Shown in pieces: positions 10,054 to 21,122 of a stretch of DNA of 64,000 nt. Every line of letters starts with the position of its first letter. The first letter of the stretch is position 1. Below the pieces are notes generated by a model. It did no database searches. It saw only the letters and a program-made list of their open reading frames with translations, and was not told where the DNA came from. This stretch comes from Erinaceus europaeus (Eukaryota; Chordata; Mammalia; Eulipotyphla; Erinaceidae): positions 74,441,519 to 74,505,518 of the forward strand of contig NC_080168.1 of assembly GCF_950295315.1 (NCBI RefSeq), read 5' to 3'. The position numbers and the translations under genes are program-made.

Positions 10054-10170
10054 AGATTTATGAGAGACAGAGAGAAAGAGAAGCAGAGCATTGCTCTAGC
10101 ACATAGGGTGCCAGGAATAGAACTTGGACCTCATGCTTATCATGAGCCACTTTGCCACCTCCCAGACTGC
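10054..10170 (-). mobile_element. SINE-C copy, old
   Basis: Reverse order: GATTTATGAGAGACAG tail, GGACCTCATGCTTATCATGA, head end CCACCTCCCAGACTGC. Confidence 0.75.
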
Positions 10171-10354
10171 AATAAATACATAGTTTTAAAAATTATAATT
10201 ATTTGAAAAATCTATACACTTAACAGAACATTAACATTAATTATTAATGTGCCTTAAGGAGCAGCTTCTATTTGCTTTTTGTCAAGAAAGATATTAAACA
10301 GAAGTTGGCCTAGAGGGGTCAAAAATAGGCAAAGTATAAGGAGACTTCTGGAAC

Positions 10355-10504
10355 TTCTTTTTTTTTTTTTTTTAGATAGAGGCAGAGAGAGAGAGAGACT
10401 ACAAGCACCAAAATTTCCCTCAGTGCAGTGGGGACTGGGATAGAGCCTGGGTCACACACATAACAGAGCAGCATACTATCCAAATGAGCTATTTCACCAG
10501 CTCA
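10355..10504 (-). mobile_element. SINE-E copy
   Basis: Poly-T, GA-rich stretch, then CCTGGGTCACACACATAACA and the reversed head GAGCTATTTCACCAGCTC. Confidence 0.8.
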
Positions 10505-10524
10505 AACATCTTTAAAAAAGAAAG

Positions 10525-10640
10525 AAAGAAAAAAATTTATTTATTTACTAATAAGGGGGAAAGAGAGAGAGCCAGAGCATCACCCTAGCATATACCATCC
10601 CCAGGATTGAACTCAAGAGCTCATGTTTGAGAGCCATATA
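10525..10640 (-). mobile_element. SINE-C copy, truncated
   Basis: TTTATTTATTTACTAATAAG to GAACTCAAGAGCTCATGTTT; the head is missing. Confidence 0.75.
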
Positions 10641-10671
10641 TATTTGTCTTTCTCTTTCTCTCTTTTGTTCT

Positions 10672-10821
10672 TCTAAGACTTTATTTATTTATTAGTGAGA
10701 GAGATAGGAGATAGAGAGAGAACTAAAGCACCACTCTGATACATATGTTGCTGGGGATCAAACTCCAGTTTCATGCTTGAGAATCCAGTGCTTTACCTAT
10801 TGTGTCATCTCCCATACTGTC
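10672..10821 (-). mobile_element. SINE-C copy
   Basis: GACTTTATTTATTTATTAGT to GTGTCATCTCCCATACTGTC; directly downstream of another reversed SINE-C. Confidence 0.88.
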
Positions 10822-10903
10822 AGCTTCCAGTGTTTTATCTACTTGAATATCCAAATACTGTATAGCTTTGGTAGATCCTTTTTCAGAATATTAGGCTAAG
10901 GGC

Positions 10904-11040
10904 TGTGGAGATTGTACAATGGTTATGCACAAAGATTTTCATGCCTGAGGCACTAAAGGCTGAAGGTTCAAACTTTAGCACCACCATAGACCAAAGCTGA
11001 GCAGTACTCTGGTAAAATAAATAACTAAATAAAAATTAAT
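10904..11040 (+). mobile_element. SINE-B copy
   Basis: GGCTGTGGAGATTGTACAATGG to GAGCAGTACTCTGGTAAAAT, then AAATAA tail. Confidence 0.88.
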
Positions 11041-11194
11041 CAATTAATTTAAAAAGAGCATTAGACTAAGACCACAAGGCTGTATGCAAGAAGAACAAGT
11101 TGGCTTTTTAGTAGTTTGTAATAAAGTAGATGTTGTATGGTGCAACTGGGGGATCTTCAGATGGTTCATGAGGAAAGGATAATGAAATATGTAC

Positions 11195-11937
11195 TGTTGG
11201 GAAATTGTGAGGATGTGGTAGAGCCTGGCAGGGCTTGACCTGAAGAGTGTGTCTACCCTGTCTGTCTCTCTCTCTACGGAGAGGTTGAGCAAGGAGGGAT
11301 AGGAGTAACCCCAAAGGTTTGCCCTGTCTTATCAGACTCCCTGCCTCACAAAGCACCCCTTATTCCTGATACTATGGCCATTAGATAAAAAGAAAGGGGG
11401 AGATGTCGGGAAATTGTGAGGAGCCTCACAAAGCACCCTGCATTTTTCTGCCTCCAGGAGCCTGGCATTCCTTAAAACATTAAGCCAGCTCCCTGCTCCA
11501 CCCTGCATTCCTGATATTATGGCCTATCTACATAATCATTGTTTTGCCTGAAAGATCCCTACCCATTCCATTCCTTTAATCTATCTCCTTTCTATCCTCA
11601 AGACTCTCCCTGCCTGCAGGGTATTATTAATCCTACCAGTTAAAACCCTCTCAAGAGTGGCTAAGGAAGTTCCTACCTTTCCAGCCCCTTTTTGCCTTTC
11701 TCTATCCCTTTCCTAGCTATTTCTGTTTCTGGCTTACCACTTCCGGGTCTGCCCTTTAAAAGCCTTGGCTCTCTAATCAATAAAGAAATTACATTGTCTC
11801 ACCACCATGAGCTTGGTTCTTGAGTCATCTCCCTCACATCGCTGAGTGAGTAGCAGCCCAGGCTGGCTCCAGTCGAGTTCTCTCCAACCCAGAGAGTATG
11901 CGCTTGGGAAGAGGCACTCCCATGCTAGCCCGGTAAT
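11195..11937 (+). mobile_element. Internally deleted ERV provirus with 3' LTR
   Basis: A near-complete LTR starts TGTCGGG at 11,404 and runs to about 11,937, with a TTTAAAA promoter-like element and AATAAA (11,779-11,784). It is preceded directly by a polypurine tract (11,387-11,403, ending GGGGGAGA), the signature of a 3' LTR. The 190 bp upstream begins at 11,195 with TGTTGGGAAATTGTGAGGA, matching the LTR start, and both outer edges carry GTAC (11,191-11,194; 11,938-11,941). This fits a provirus reduced to the tip of its 5' LTR, a stub of internal 3' sequence and the 3' LTR. No retroviral gene survives; the class (gamma-like) is inferred from the LTR layout only. Confidence 0.75.
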
Positions 11938-11997
11938 GTACACTGGATGTACTAAGATGTAGGCTATTGTCGTGAATTTAATACTTAAAACTTTTCA

Positions 11998-12145
11998 GGT
12001 CCAGAAGATGGTGCAGTGGATAAAACATTGGACTCTCAAGCACAAGGTCCTGAGTTCAATCCCTGCAGCACATGTACCAGAGTGATGTCTGGTTCTTTCT
12101 ATCTCTCTTTATATCTTTCTCATTAATTAATATATAAAATATTTT
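11998..12145 (+). mobile_element. SINE-C copy
   Basis: GGTCCAGAAGATGGTGCAGTGG to ATCTTTCTCATTAATTAAT; 5' edge about 60 bp from the ERV 3' LTR. Confidence 0.92.
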
Positions 12146-12623
12146 TTAAAATACCTAAAACTTTCTGGAGAAATGTGAAAAAGGAAGGATATCAAATATA
12201 TTTATTAATGTAAGAAATTCCAAACTGTTTAGGTAGTGTTATCAGAATTCCTTCCAAACACTTCTCCCATCTGCCTGTCAGAATCTAGTAGCATTTGAAC
12301 CCAGTGCAGCTGTTTCCCAGGGATCTCACAAGAACTAGATGGGCATTGTGGCCTAGTGTTGTGAAGAATAAAAGTGTGATGACAAGCAAACCCATTTCCA
12401 CCATAAGTTGTCAGTGGCTATAATGTGGGAAGAACAAGCAAAATGCTAGAAAGTACAACTTGTACTGTGTTGATATCAGACAGAGGTTTGGTAGTTCAGT
12501 TTTGTTTAGAATAATTCAATAGGCTTTGTTTTTAAAAAAAATCACATATACATGCAAAGTCTGGTCATAAAATAAAAGTTGAAACCCAATTTTAAAAAGA
12601 TTTTTTAGTTGTGTTTATTGGAA

Positions 12624-12662
<39 letters not shown>

Positions 12663-12981
12663 CAAAAGACCTCAGATTTTCAGACATTATTTCCCTTTTA
12701 GGTGTATTTAATACAAGAAAATTCTGCTTCTAAGTTATGGAATGCCAATCTTGAGTTTTAAACTTACTAGAAAGAAAATAAGTGAAACTATAGCACACAC
12801 CCTATTATAAATTGTAATAAGTGGATTAGTTCTTGAATATCATGAATAGTCTGTGCTTTAAGCCAGATGTTTAGTTCTGCCCAAACTGTTCACTCATGAT
12901 GCAGTGCTCTAAAAAGATGATGGACACTAATATTTAGGAATTTTAAGCAAGAAAGTTGTTAATATAGTTACTTCCATGATG
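12146..12981. other. Unique AT-rich DNA with (TA)n
   Basis: No genes or repeat families recognised. A pure (AT)n run of about 34 bp lies at 12,627-12,661. Confidence 0.6.
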
Positions 12982-13062
12982 GGGTAGAGGGCAGATAGCA
13001 TAATGGTTATACAAAGAGACTCGTACCTGAGGCTCCAAAGTCCCAGGTTCAACAGTGTACTC

Positions 13063-13095
<33 letters not shown>

Positions 13096-13096
13096 C
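12982..13096 (+). mobile_element. SINE-B copy, internally shortened
   Basis: Head GGCAGATAGCATAATGG to CAGGTTCAAC, then a jump to GTACTCTGTT and about 30 A. The middle of the family is deleted. Confidence 0.88.
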
Positions 13097-13377
13097 AGAA
13101 AAAAAACTTCATGATGTTGAAAGAATTATTTAATGCATATAAATCTCAGTTTCCTTCTCCACAAAACCTCTTATCTGTTTATTTTTAAACAGTTTTAGAG
13201 TTAAATCTGATCATTCTACACTGGAAATCAAAAAGTAATATATAACAAGTTAAAAGTGCCATACTATGTAAATTGGCAGATAATGCTGTAGCATGGATTA
13301 GTGAGATGGTAACATTGATACAGCTAATGTAAGTATATTCTATATAAGGTTAAAAAGAAGTTAAAAAATTTACATAT
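13097..13377. other. Unique AT-rich DNA
   Basis: Nothing recognised. Confidence 0.4.
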
Positions 13378-13640
13378 GGGGCTAGGAGGTGGAGCACCCA
13401 GTTGAGAACACACATTACCATGCAAAAGGACCCGAGATCCCTGCAGAGGGGAACTTTATAAGCCATAGTGCAGTGCTATCTCTTTTTCTGGCCCTCCCTA
13501 CCTCTCCCTTTCTTCTCAATTTTCTGTCTCTGTTAAAAAATAATTTTTTAGTAAAATAATAATAGCCACCAGGAGCAGTGGCTATTCATAGTGCAGGCAC
13601 CATGCCACAGTAATGACTATGGTGGCAAAAAAAAAAAAAG
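13378..13640 (+). mobile_element. SINE-D copy with terminal module
   Basis: Head GGGGCTAGGAGGTGGAGCAC, CT-rich middle, then the AGGAGCAGTGGCTATTCATA / GTGCAGGCACCATGCC module also found at the 3' end of SINE-A, ending in poly-A. Confidence 0.82.
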
Positions 13641-14037
13641 AAAGTTAACACAGGATTTCTTTAAAAAAAAAAAAAAGAGTAATGCTGGATTTTCAATTTC
13701 AGAGATAAAACAAGCAACTCAAAATATGGCATAATTGTATACACATTTACTTAGACATCCATTGAGTTCCTGTTATATGTCAGAACAATATATATGTTAT
13801 ATATTGTTAGACACTTTTACGTGTATTGTGTTAATGTCAGAAGCAAGTTTGAAATCCTCTCTACTGCTCTCTTCACTATAATAGTTACTCTTTTATCATG
13901 CTGGACATTTTAAAGGAGACCTTATCAAACAAGAAAGTGAAGATAAAAAGGTGTTGCTTTATTCCATTCAAGATATAGCAGAACACAAGTAGGGTAGCTT
14001 ATAAACAGCTCACAGTTCTGAGAGCTGAAACTCTTGA
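13641..14037. other. Unique AT-rich DNA
   Basis: Nothing recognised apart from short A runs. Confidence 0.4.
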
Positions 14038-14073
14038 AAGAAAGAAAGAGAGAGAGAGAGAAACAGAGAGAGA

Positions 14074-14152
14074 GGAAGGAAGGAAGGAAGGAAGGAAGGA
14101 AGGAAGGAAGGAAGGAAGGAAGGAGGGAGGGAGGGAGGAAGGAAGGAAGGGA
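14074..14152. repeat. (GGAA)n microsatellite
   Basis: Perfect to near-perfect GGAA units preceded by (AG)n. It explains the proline/serine-rich reverse open frames here. Confidence 0.97.
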
Positions 14153-14267
14153 GCAATGAAGGAAGAAAGTCCAAGATTCTGACACCTGGATGGTTTGATG
14201 AAGACCCCTTTCCAAGTCACAAACTTCTAGTTCTATCCTCACATTGCAAAAGCAATTAGAGAGTTCT

Positions 14268-14852
14268 CTTTTTAACCAGAGCACTGCTCAGCTCTGGTTT
14301 ATGGTGGTACCAGGGAATTAACCTGGGATTTTGGAACTTTGGAACTTCAGGTATGAGAGTCTATTTGCATAACCATTATGCTGTGCAGGGCTAACATCCC
14401 GGGCGAGAGACCAGGAACTCATGGCAGTGTGGTAATACAATTTTTTATTCAGGCGGACTGGGTGTGAGCACAGCGGGTTAAGCCACATGGCACCAAACCG
14501 CAATGGCCACCTCCCTTTCTGCATGCTAGCCCTTCTCCAGGTCAGGAAGCAGGAAAGAAAAAGAGAAGAGAGCAAAACCAGGAACAGAAGTGGGTTTTAT
14601 GGGATAAAGCCGGAAGTGGCTGGAGATGGCTAGGAAAGAGGGTGGAGAAAAGAAAAAGGCATGCTGGGAACTTCCTTAGCTACTGTTGCTATGGTTTTAG
14701 CCGGTGGGAATAATGTACCCTGCAGGCAGGGCGGGTCTAGAGGTAGAAAGAAGATAGATCAGGCAAAACAATGGTTACGTAAATAGATCATAGTGTCAGC
14801 AATGGAGGATGGAGCAGGGGGTTGCCCGAAGATGCTGTCTACCCCTGCCCTA
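14268..14852 (-). mobile_element. SINE-B split by an LTR
   Basis: Left part CCAGAGCACTGCTCAGCTC to ACCATTATG; right part resumes at TATC-like ATGCTGTCTACCCCTGCCC (14,832 on). Confidence 0.9.
14385..14831 (-). mobile_element. Solo LTR, minus orientation
   Basis: 447 bp inserted in a SINE-B with ATGCTGT on both sides (14,378-14,384 and 14,832-14,838; the true duplication is probably 4-6 bp of this). Read on the minus strand it shares long stretches with the LTR at 11,404-11,937 (ACCATTGTTTTGCCTG, CTGCCTGCAGGGTA, CTAAGGAAGTTCC), so both are one family. AATAAA is at 14,444-14,449 reversed. Confidence 0.85.
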
Positions 14853-15114
14853 TGGAATTTCTTTCAAAAACTCATTAGTCCCATCCTTGGCCTTCCTTGA
14901 CTTTCTGATAATTCTTATAATTGCCTCTGAAAACACATGGCCTTTCCCTAGTGTGTCTATGCATCTCCAAATCTCTCTCCCATGTAAGGACATGGAACCA
15001 CCCTTATTCAGTCTGACATCTTAACTCACATGTCTACAAAGGCTTCATTTCCACATAAGGCCACACTGACAAGTACAGGAGTAGGTCTTCAGTGTATCTC
15101 TGTGGGATGCAATT

Positions 15115-15206
15115 CAGCTCAAAACCAAGAGAGAGTAGGCTCAAACCTGGGTGTGCATGGCAAAACAGGTGCACTATACAGGTGAGCTATCTTGCTGATC
15201 CCCACA
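15115..15206 (-). mobile_element. SINE-E relic
   Basis: CTCAAACCTGGGTGTGCATGG then GTGAGCTATCTTGCTGATCCC, the reversed head. Confidence 0.6.
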
Positions 15207-15239
15207 ACAAAAGTTTTTAAAACTGCTACCACTAAAACA

Positions 15240-15378
15240 TTTTTTTTAAACCAGAGCACTGCTCCTGTCTGGCTTATGGTGGTGGTGGGAGGGGGTGGGT
15301 GGGGCGGGGATTTGAACCTAGAACTAGAGAGCCTCAAACATGAGAGTTTGTTTGCATAATCATTATGCTATCTACCCA
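15240..15378 (-). mobile_element. SINE-B copy
   Basis: TTAAACCAGAGCACTGCTCC to ATCATTATGCTATCTACCC with an expanded GGT/GGGGT stretch in the middle. Confidence 0.9.
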
Positions 15379-15579
15379 TTTTCCCCACCACTAAAATATT
15401 TAAATGCAAATTGTAGACACTTAGCTCAATTATTCCTAAATACTTCAATATGTATTTCCTAAAAATACTTTGCCACATCGTCATAATATATCAAAAAAAA
15501 AATGAAGAAAGTAACACGAATGCATACTACCAAGTAAGCCACAGTAGTCTTTCAAATTTGACCAGCTGCTCTCCAAAAT

Positions 15580-16385
15580 CCTTCATAGGAAAGCAAGCCT
15601 GCTGACAAAAACCAAACTTCTTCCCTCCCACTTCCATTTCTTCATAATCCAGGATCCAATCTAGGACCTTTTGGCAGCCCTGTCTCTAAACCTTTTCAAG
15701 CAATAACCCTTTATACTTTTCACTTGTTTCTAATATCCTTGACATTCTCTTTGCAAAATTTCTGTCTTCATGTTCTCTTGAGATTCTGATAAAACTCTGC
15801 ATTTTTGGACAGGAATGCCACAGCCGAAGTACTCTTGTTTTCAATGTGCATCATACTGGGAAGCATTGATAGCAGATTGTCTCATCATTGGCAGTGTGAA
15901 CTATTATCACATGGCTAAGATGTTACATACTGGGTTTCTCTACTGCAGAGCTCATGAATAATCAATAAGCAATTGATATGCAGTTTGTGAGGAGATACTT
16001 TGAGACTATGTTAATATCCAAGTCCTCATCAAACTTTTACCTACCGATTTTAGCATTTAACATCTCTTTTTTTTTTGCCTGAATCATTTTATTATTGCAA
16101 AACAGGAATATCTAGCTCCATCATCCCTCTGACATTTGTTAGCAGACTTTCTGCTTCAAGAAAGAACTTTTTCTTTTCCCTCATTTTCATTTATATATAA
16201 GGACTCATGGATATTTATTTTATTCCTTGGGTCACAATCTATCACTATCGTTACTCATTTTGACTGTCACATGTAGCTCACGAAAGTCACTTCTTGCTAG
16301 CCCTTGTGTCCTTTAAACATACTTCCAAGTACATTTTAGTACAAATGAAGCTCTAGACTTTGGGAATAAACGTAAGGAAGCCTTA
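15580..16385 (-). mobile_element. Ancient mammalian L1 (L1M-type) 3' UTR relic
   Basis: The order CAGGATCCAATCTAGGACC, TTTTGGACAGGAATGCCACAG, GAGATACTTTGAGACTATG, CTCATCAAACTTTTACC, GGACTCATGGATATTTATTT matches, from memory, the reversed 3' UTR of old eutherian L1M elements. It predates the hedgehog lineage. A short T-rich break lies near 16,066. Confidence 0.72.
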
Positions 16386-16397
16386 TTTTATTTTATA

Positions 16398-16549
16398 TTT
16401 AAGACTTTATTTATTTGTTAATGAGAAAAATTGGAGAAGAGAAAGTACTAAACATTACTCTGGTACATGTGCTGCCAGAGATTCAACTTAGGACTTCATG
16501 CTTAAAAGTCCAGTGTTTTATCTGCTGCTGTGCCACCTCCCGGACCACT
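16398..16549 (-). mobile_element. SINE-C copy
   Basis: GACTTTATTTATTTGTTAATG to TGCCACCTCCCGGACCAC. Confidence 0.93.
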
Positions 16550-16837
16550 GGAAGCCTTATTTCAAAAGGAGCAGGAGGAATAGAAGGAGAGCTTCCACAT
16601 GCTATAACTCACCACTTTCTACAGACTTCACTGAAAGCACTTTGTTTTTTCATTTGTCTTCTCTTAATTTTTATTTGGAGAGATGTTTGTATGACAGTTG
16701 TTATCTTAGCGGTATAATATCACATCTCCCCCAAATATATACAGACATACCTCACTTATCACTGAAGTGCCATCTCCTCACCATAGGCTATAATAACCCC
16801 ATTCTTTTTATTGTTTTTAAAGATTTATTAATTTATT

Positions 16838-17070
16838 CCCTGTTGTTGCCCTTGTTGTTTTATTGTTGTAGTTATTGATGTCGTCATTGTTAGGACAGAG
16901 ATAAATGGAGAGAGGAGGGTAAGACAGAGAGGGGGAGAGAAAGATAGACACCTGCAGACCTGCTTCACCATTTGTGAAGTGACTCCCCTGCAGGTGGGGA
17001 GCTGGGGGCTTGAACTGGGGTCCTTATGCTGGTCCTTGCTTTGTGCCATGTATGCTTAACCCGCTGCACT
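16838..17070 (-). mobile_element. SINE-A copy
   Basis: TTGTTGCCCTTGTTGTTTTA start, GGTGGGGAGCTGGGGGCTTG, head end AACCCGCTGCACTC. Confidence 0.93.
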
Positions 17071-17082
17071 CTTTTTACTTTT

Positions 17083-18243
17083 TTATTTGTTACCAGAGCT
17101 CTGCTCAGCCTTGGTTTATAGTGGTGCCAGAGATTGAACCTAAGGCCTCTGTGTCTCAAGCATAAGAATCTGTTAGATATCAGCTGGGGCCCTATTCAGA
17201 GAATCCTGAGATTCCCAAACAGACATGATAGGCCTAGACCTCGAATAAATCCCTTCCTCCATTGTTACCAGTCATTTCTATCAGGAACAACACAATAGAC
17301 CCCTTTGTTGGCCCCCATAGAACCTTGCCCTCAATTTGGATCAACAATGGTAGGGGGGATGGACAACATACTATATGCTACACCTGAGGAAGATGGGTCC
17401 TGTTATTGGGGCAGCTTGGAATGTTCCTACTGATGACCACAGAATGTGAGCTCAGATCTACAGGGATGCAGAGGTCACTTAGGCTCCTAAGCTGAATATG
17501 GGCCCCAGATCACATTAAATCAATGGGGTTTACAGTCAACAATATTTATACACCTTTCCCATATTTGGGAGCTACTCTCTTCCCTATCCAGCTTTCTGGT
17601 CCTTTTTCCAGCGATGATATCATCTCCCCAGACTATAACTAGGATCCACCTGCATATCAGATTTCAGACTCAGGGAAAAAAAAAACAAACTAGTATAGCC
17701 ACAGGCCCTTTGAAATATAACTAAAATATGCCTACTAGCTATCTACAAAATGGAGACACACACCCCCCCAACTCTTCATCTGCACTATTCTAGCCTTTAG
17801 GTCCATGATTGGTCAACAATTTGTTTGGCTTTGTATGTTAACTCTCTTTTCAACCACCAGGTTCCAGACTTTCCTGGACAGACAACCCCACCAATGTGTC
17901 CTGGAGCTCTGATTTCCCAGAGCCCTTCCCCACTAGGGAAAGAGAGAGACAGGCTGGGAATATGGATCGAACTTTAACACCCATGTTTAGCAGGGAAGCA
18001 ATTATAGAAGCCAGACCTTCAACCTTCTGTATCCCACAATGACCAAGGGTCCATACTCCCAGAGGGTTAAAGAATAGGAAAGCTATCAGGGGAGGGGAGG
18101 GGATACAGAGTTCTGGTGGTAGGAACTGTGTTAAGTTGTACCCCTCTTATCCTATGGTTTAGTCAATGTTTTCTTTTTATAAATAATTTTTTTTTAAAAA
18201 AATCTGTTAGATAAACCACTATGCTATCTCCCAGACTCCCTCT
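17083..18243 (-). mobile_element. SINE-B split by an L1 insertion
   Basis: Left part TTACCAGAGCTCTGCTCAGCC to AAGAATCTGTTAGATA; right part resumes at 18,201 with the duplicated AATCTGTTAGATA and ends ACTATGCTATCTCCCAGAC. Confidence 0.9.
17180..18200 (+). mobile_element. 5'-truncated L1 long-type 3' UTR
   Basis: 1.02 kb consisting only of L1 3' UTR, flanked by a perfect 13-bp duplication AATCTGTTAGATA (17,167-17,179; 18,201-18,213). It starts at ATCAGCTGGGGCCC and gives the longest uninterrupted view of this 3' UTR on the plus strand, ending in the purine block GGGGAGGGGAGGGGATAC and a T-interrupted A tail. Confidence 0.92.
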
Positions 18244-18710
18244 CATTTTCCCTATTTGTGTCCTCAGATCTGCTGATACAGACCCAGGTTTATTGTTTAA
18301 CTAGTTCTTACATTCCACTTTCAAGTGATAGCTCTGGGGTCTGTCTTTCTCCTTCTAACTTAGTTAACTTAGCATAGTACCCCATAGTTTCAACTATGTT
18401 GCAGTAAACTTTTTTTTTTCCTCATAGCTGAGTAATATTTCACTGTGTATTGATACCACAACTTCCTTATCCATTTCTTTGTCATTAGGCACTTGGGTTG
18501 TTGTCATTATCCACTTTTGGTTGTTGTGCATAAATCCCTTCAAATAAATGTGTGTTTTGTTTGTTTTGTTTTGTTGAATAGATGCCTGAGAGGAATTGCC
18601 AGATTATATGTATTGTCTGTTGTTAATAGTTTGAGAAATCTCCATACTGTTTTTTGATAGGGACAAGGCCAATTTACATTCCCCAAAATAGTGTAAAGTC
18701 TTCCTTTTCT

Positions 18711-18784
18711 TATTGTATTGTATTGTATTGTATTGTATTGTATTGTATTGTATTGTATTGTATTGTATTGTATTGTATTGTATT
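18711..18784. repeat. (TATTG)n pentanucleotide repeat
   Basis: About fifteen perfect units. They form the expanded A-tail (CAATA on the other strand) of the adjoining minus-strand SINE-B. Confidence 0.98.
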
Positions 18785-18904
18785 ACCAGAGCACTGCTCA
18801 GCTCTGGCTTATGGTGGTGTGGGGGTATTAAACCTGTGACTTTGGAACCTCAGGCATGAGAGTCTGTTTGCATAACCATTTTGCTGTCTACCCCCGCCCA
18901 AGTG
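18712..18904 (-). mobile_element. SINE-B with expanded pentanucleotide tail
   Basis: TTACCAGAGCACTGCTCAGC to TGCTGTCTACCCCCGCCC. The (TATTG)n tract and the SINE lie together between an 11-bp duplication TTCCTTTTCTT (18,701-18,711; 18,905-18,915). Confidence 0.94.
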
Positions 18905-19025
18905 TTCCTTTTCTTCTAAATTCATACCAGTACTTGCTTCTGCCCTTGTTTGTATAGGCCATTCTATAGGTGTGATGTGGTATATTATCTTGATTTTCAT
19001 TTCTTTGATAAGAAGTGATAATGAG

Positions 19026-19336
19026 TGGTTCAGGAGGTGGCGCAATGGATAAAGCACTGGACTCTCAAGCTTGAGGTCTCAAGTTCAATCCCCAGCAGCA
19101 TATGTACCAGAATGATAGCTGGTTCTTTCTCTCTCTCCTCCTATCTTACTCATTAATAAATAAATAAAATCTTAAAAAAAGAAAAAATGGTGCGGGTGGT
19201 GGTGCAGTGGATAAAGCATTGGATTCTGAACCATGAGGTCTTGAGTTTGATTCCCGGCAACACATGTACCAGAATGATGTCTGGTTCTTTCTCTTCTCCT
19301 ATCTTTCTCATGAATAAATAAATAAATTCTTTAAAA
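19026..19336 (+). mobile_element. Two head-to-tail SINE-C copies within one target duplication
   Basis: Copy 1 (19,026-19,180) and copy 2 (19,187-19,336) are both near full length with heads GGTTCAGGAGGTGGCGCAATGG and GGTGCGGGTGGTGGTGCAGTGG. A single 13-bp duplication AAGTGATAATGAG (19,013-19,025; 19,337-19,349) brackets both, so either a dimer was inserted or the second landed in the A-tail of the first. Confidence 0.92.
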
Positions 19337-19654
19337 AAGTGATAATGAGCTTTTTCATATACTTGTTTGCCATCTATATATCTTCTGTAATGATGCCTTT
19401 GTTCAGATCTTCTCCTTTTCTGGAGGGAGTTGTTTGTTATTGTATTCTGTGAGTTCTCTATATCTTGGTTATTAGCCCTTTGTTCAACATATAGTCATCA
19501 AATATGTTCTCCCATTCAGTATACTGTCTTTTTGTTTTGTGATAGATTCTTTGGCTATGCAGAAGCTTCTCAGTTTGCTATAACCCACTGGCTTGTTTTT
19601 GCTTTTTTTTTTTTTTTCCTGTTATTAGACTGGAGTCTCCAAAGACACCTCTAA

Positions 19655-19935
19655 TTATTTTTTTTATTAATGATTTGATAAGGATTAACAAGATTGTAAG
19701 ATAACAGGGGTACAATTCAATACAGTTCCTACTACCAAAATTCCTTACCCCATGTCCCATCCCCTCCATGGAAACTTTCTATTCTTTATCCCTCCTGGAA
19801 TATGGGACAACATTCTTTATGGGGAGCACAAGGTGGAAAGTCTGGCTTCCGTGATTGCTTCTCCACAGTACATGGACGTGGGCATACCCCAGTCTGTTTC
19901 TGTCTTCCTCTAGTGGAGAAAGGCTCTGGAGAGAC
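19655..19935 (-). mobile_element. Older L1 long-type 3' end
   Basis: Reversed terminus with ACAGGGGTACAATTCAATAC, CCCATCCCCTCCATGG and AAAGTCTGGCTTCCGTGATTG landmarks, inserted in the ancient L1. Confidence 0.82.
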
Positions 19936-20377
19936 ACCTGCAACTTTAATATCATGAAATGTTTTGCCATTTTTCTCTATGTGTTTTACGGTTTCCTCTA
20001 TGTGTTTTCCTCTATGTGTTTTATGGTTTCCAGTCTAGCATCTTAACATTTGATCAATTTTGAGTTAACTTTTATGTATGTTGAGATATAATATACTCTA
20101 AATTCTCATCATTCTTCTGTTTCATTTTTCTGTTGGTGGTTATCCAATTGTCCCAAAACCATTTATTGAAACAATTCTTTTTTTCTCTATCCTTAACTCT
20201 GGGCCTTTTTGTTATAAATTACTCATATATGTGAGGGTTTATTTCTGGGCTCTTAATTCTACTTAATTTATTTGCATGCCTATTTTTATTCTAGTAACTC
20301 ACAGTTTTGATTACTATGGCTCAGTAAAATAATTTGAAGTCAGAAAGTGTGATACTTTCATTTATGCTTTATTTATT

Positions 20378-20493
20378 TATTTATTTTCCTTACCAGAGCA
20401 CAGTTCAGTACAGGGGATTGAACCTAGGATTTTGGAGCTTCTGGCATGAGAGTCTCTTTGCATAACCATTAAGGTATCTACCCTCACCCTATT
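20378..20493 (-). mobile_element. SINE-B copy, shortened
   Basis: CTTACCAGAGCACAGTTCAG to ACCATTAAGGTATCTACCC. Confidence 0.9.
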
Positions 20494-20494
20494 T

Positions 20495-20650
20495 TGGTCT
20501 TGTTAAACCCTGAACAAAGAACCCAGCAAAACTCTCCTTAGATTTCTGATCTGTAAGTTAATAAATGGCTTTTAATTGATTCCACTGAACTGTGATGGTT
20601 TGTTATTGCAATCATAGAAAACAGAAATAGAGTCACTGGTATCAATATAA
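20495..20650 (+). mobile_element. Possible ancient LTR end (MLT-like)
   Basis: AATAAATGGCTTTTAATTG and TGATGGTTTGTTATTGCAATC look like the end of an old ERVL-MaLR LTR. I could not place a start; weak call. Confidence 0.3.
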
Positions 20651-21122
20651 AAACACATGTTTAAACTAATTCTAATTGAATACTGCTGGGTCTTTCTAAT
20701 TTTCCCTTCTTCTATCTCTACATTGAAAAAAAAAAAACTTGAGTAACCTGATTCTTTTTATCTTCAAGATACTAATTTGCTCAATCCCATTTACATGAAG
20801 CTCCACAGCACATGGTGTTGGTAGGGGCAGGGGCTGTTGTCACTAGTTCTGTTTTTTTACCCCTGACTCTCTCACACACTGGGTAAAGTAACTCCTAGAC
20901 TCTTGGCCTTCCTATTCATAGTGTCCAAACTAGAGAAGTCACCCCAGACCCTTGCCATCTTTCCTGTAGTCCAGAGGGTTTATGTTTAGGTATCTGCATT
21001 TTCATTGTTTGGGCATTATTTTAGAGAGCAGTTCTCCCTTAAGCAGTAGCACCACTTTTGACTGTAACAGAGCTATTGTTGCCATCATCATGACATAGGA
21101 TTTATAGTACATTGTACTACTA

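Larger units (their letters stand above)
18285..20350 (-). pseudogene. Ancient L1 ORF2 3' region, fragmented by SINEs and an L1 tail
   Basis: Minus-strand matches to L1 ORF2 C-terminal coding sequence, non-continuous and full of stops. Plus-strand landmarks are CATAGCTGAGTAATATTTCAC (reverse of the EYYSAVKN region), GCACTTGGGTTGTTGTCATT, ATCTTGATTTTCATTTCTTTG, TATGCAGAAGCTTCTCAGTTT and AACCATTTATTGAAACAATTC. It is interrupted by a SINE-B (18,712-18,904), two SINE-C (19,026-19,336) and a reversed L1 3' tail (about 19,655-19,935). More diverged than the young L1s, it is an old eutherian L1 that served as landing ground. Confidence 0.8.

Noticed and set aside
14038..14072. (AG)n tract as a promoter GAGA element
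   Set aside because: Simple extension of the neighbouring (GGAA)n microsatellite; no gene nearby.
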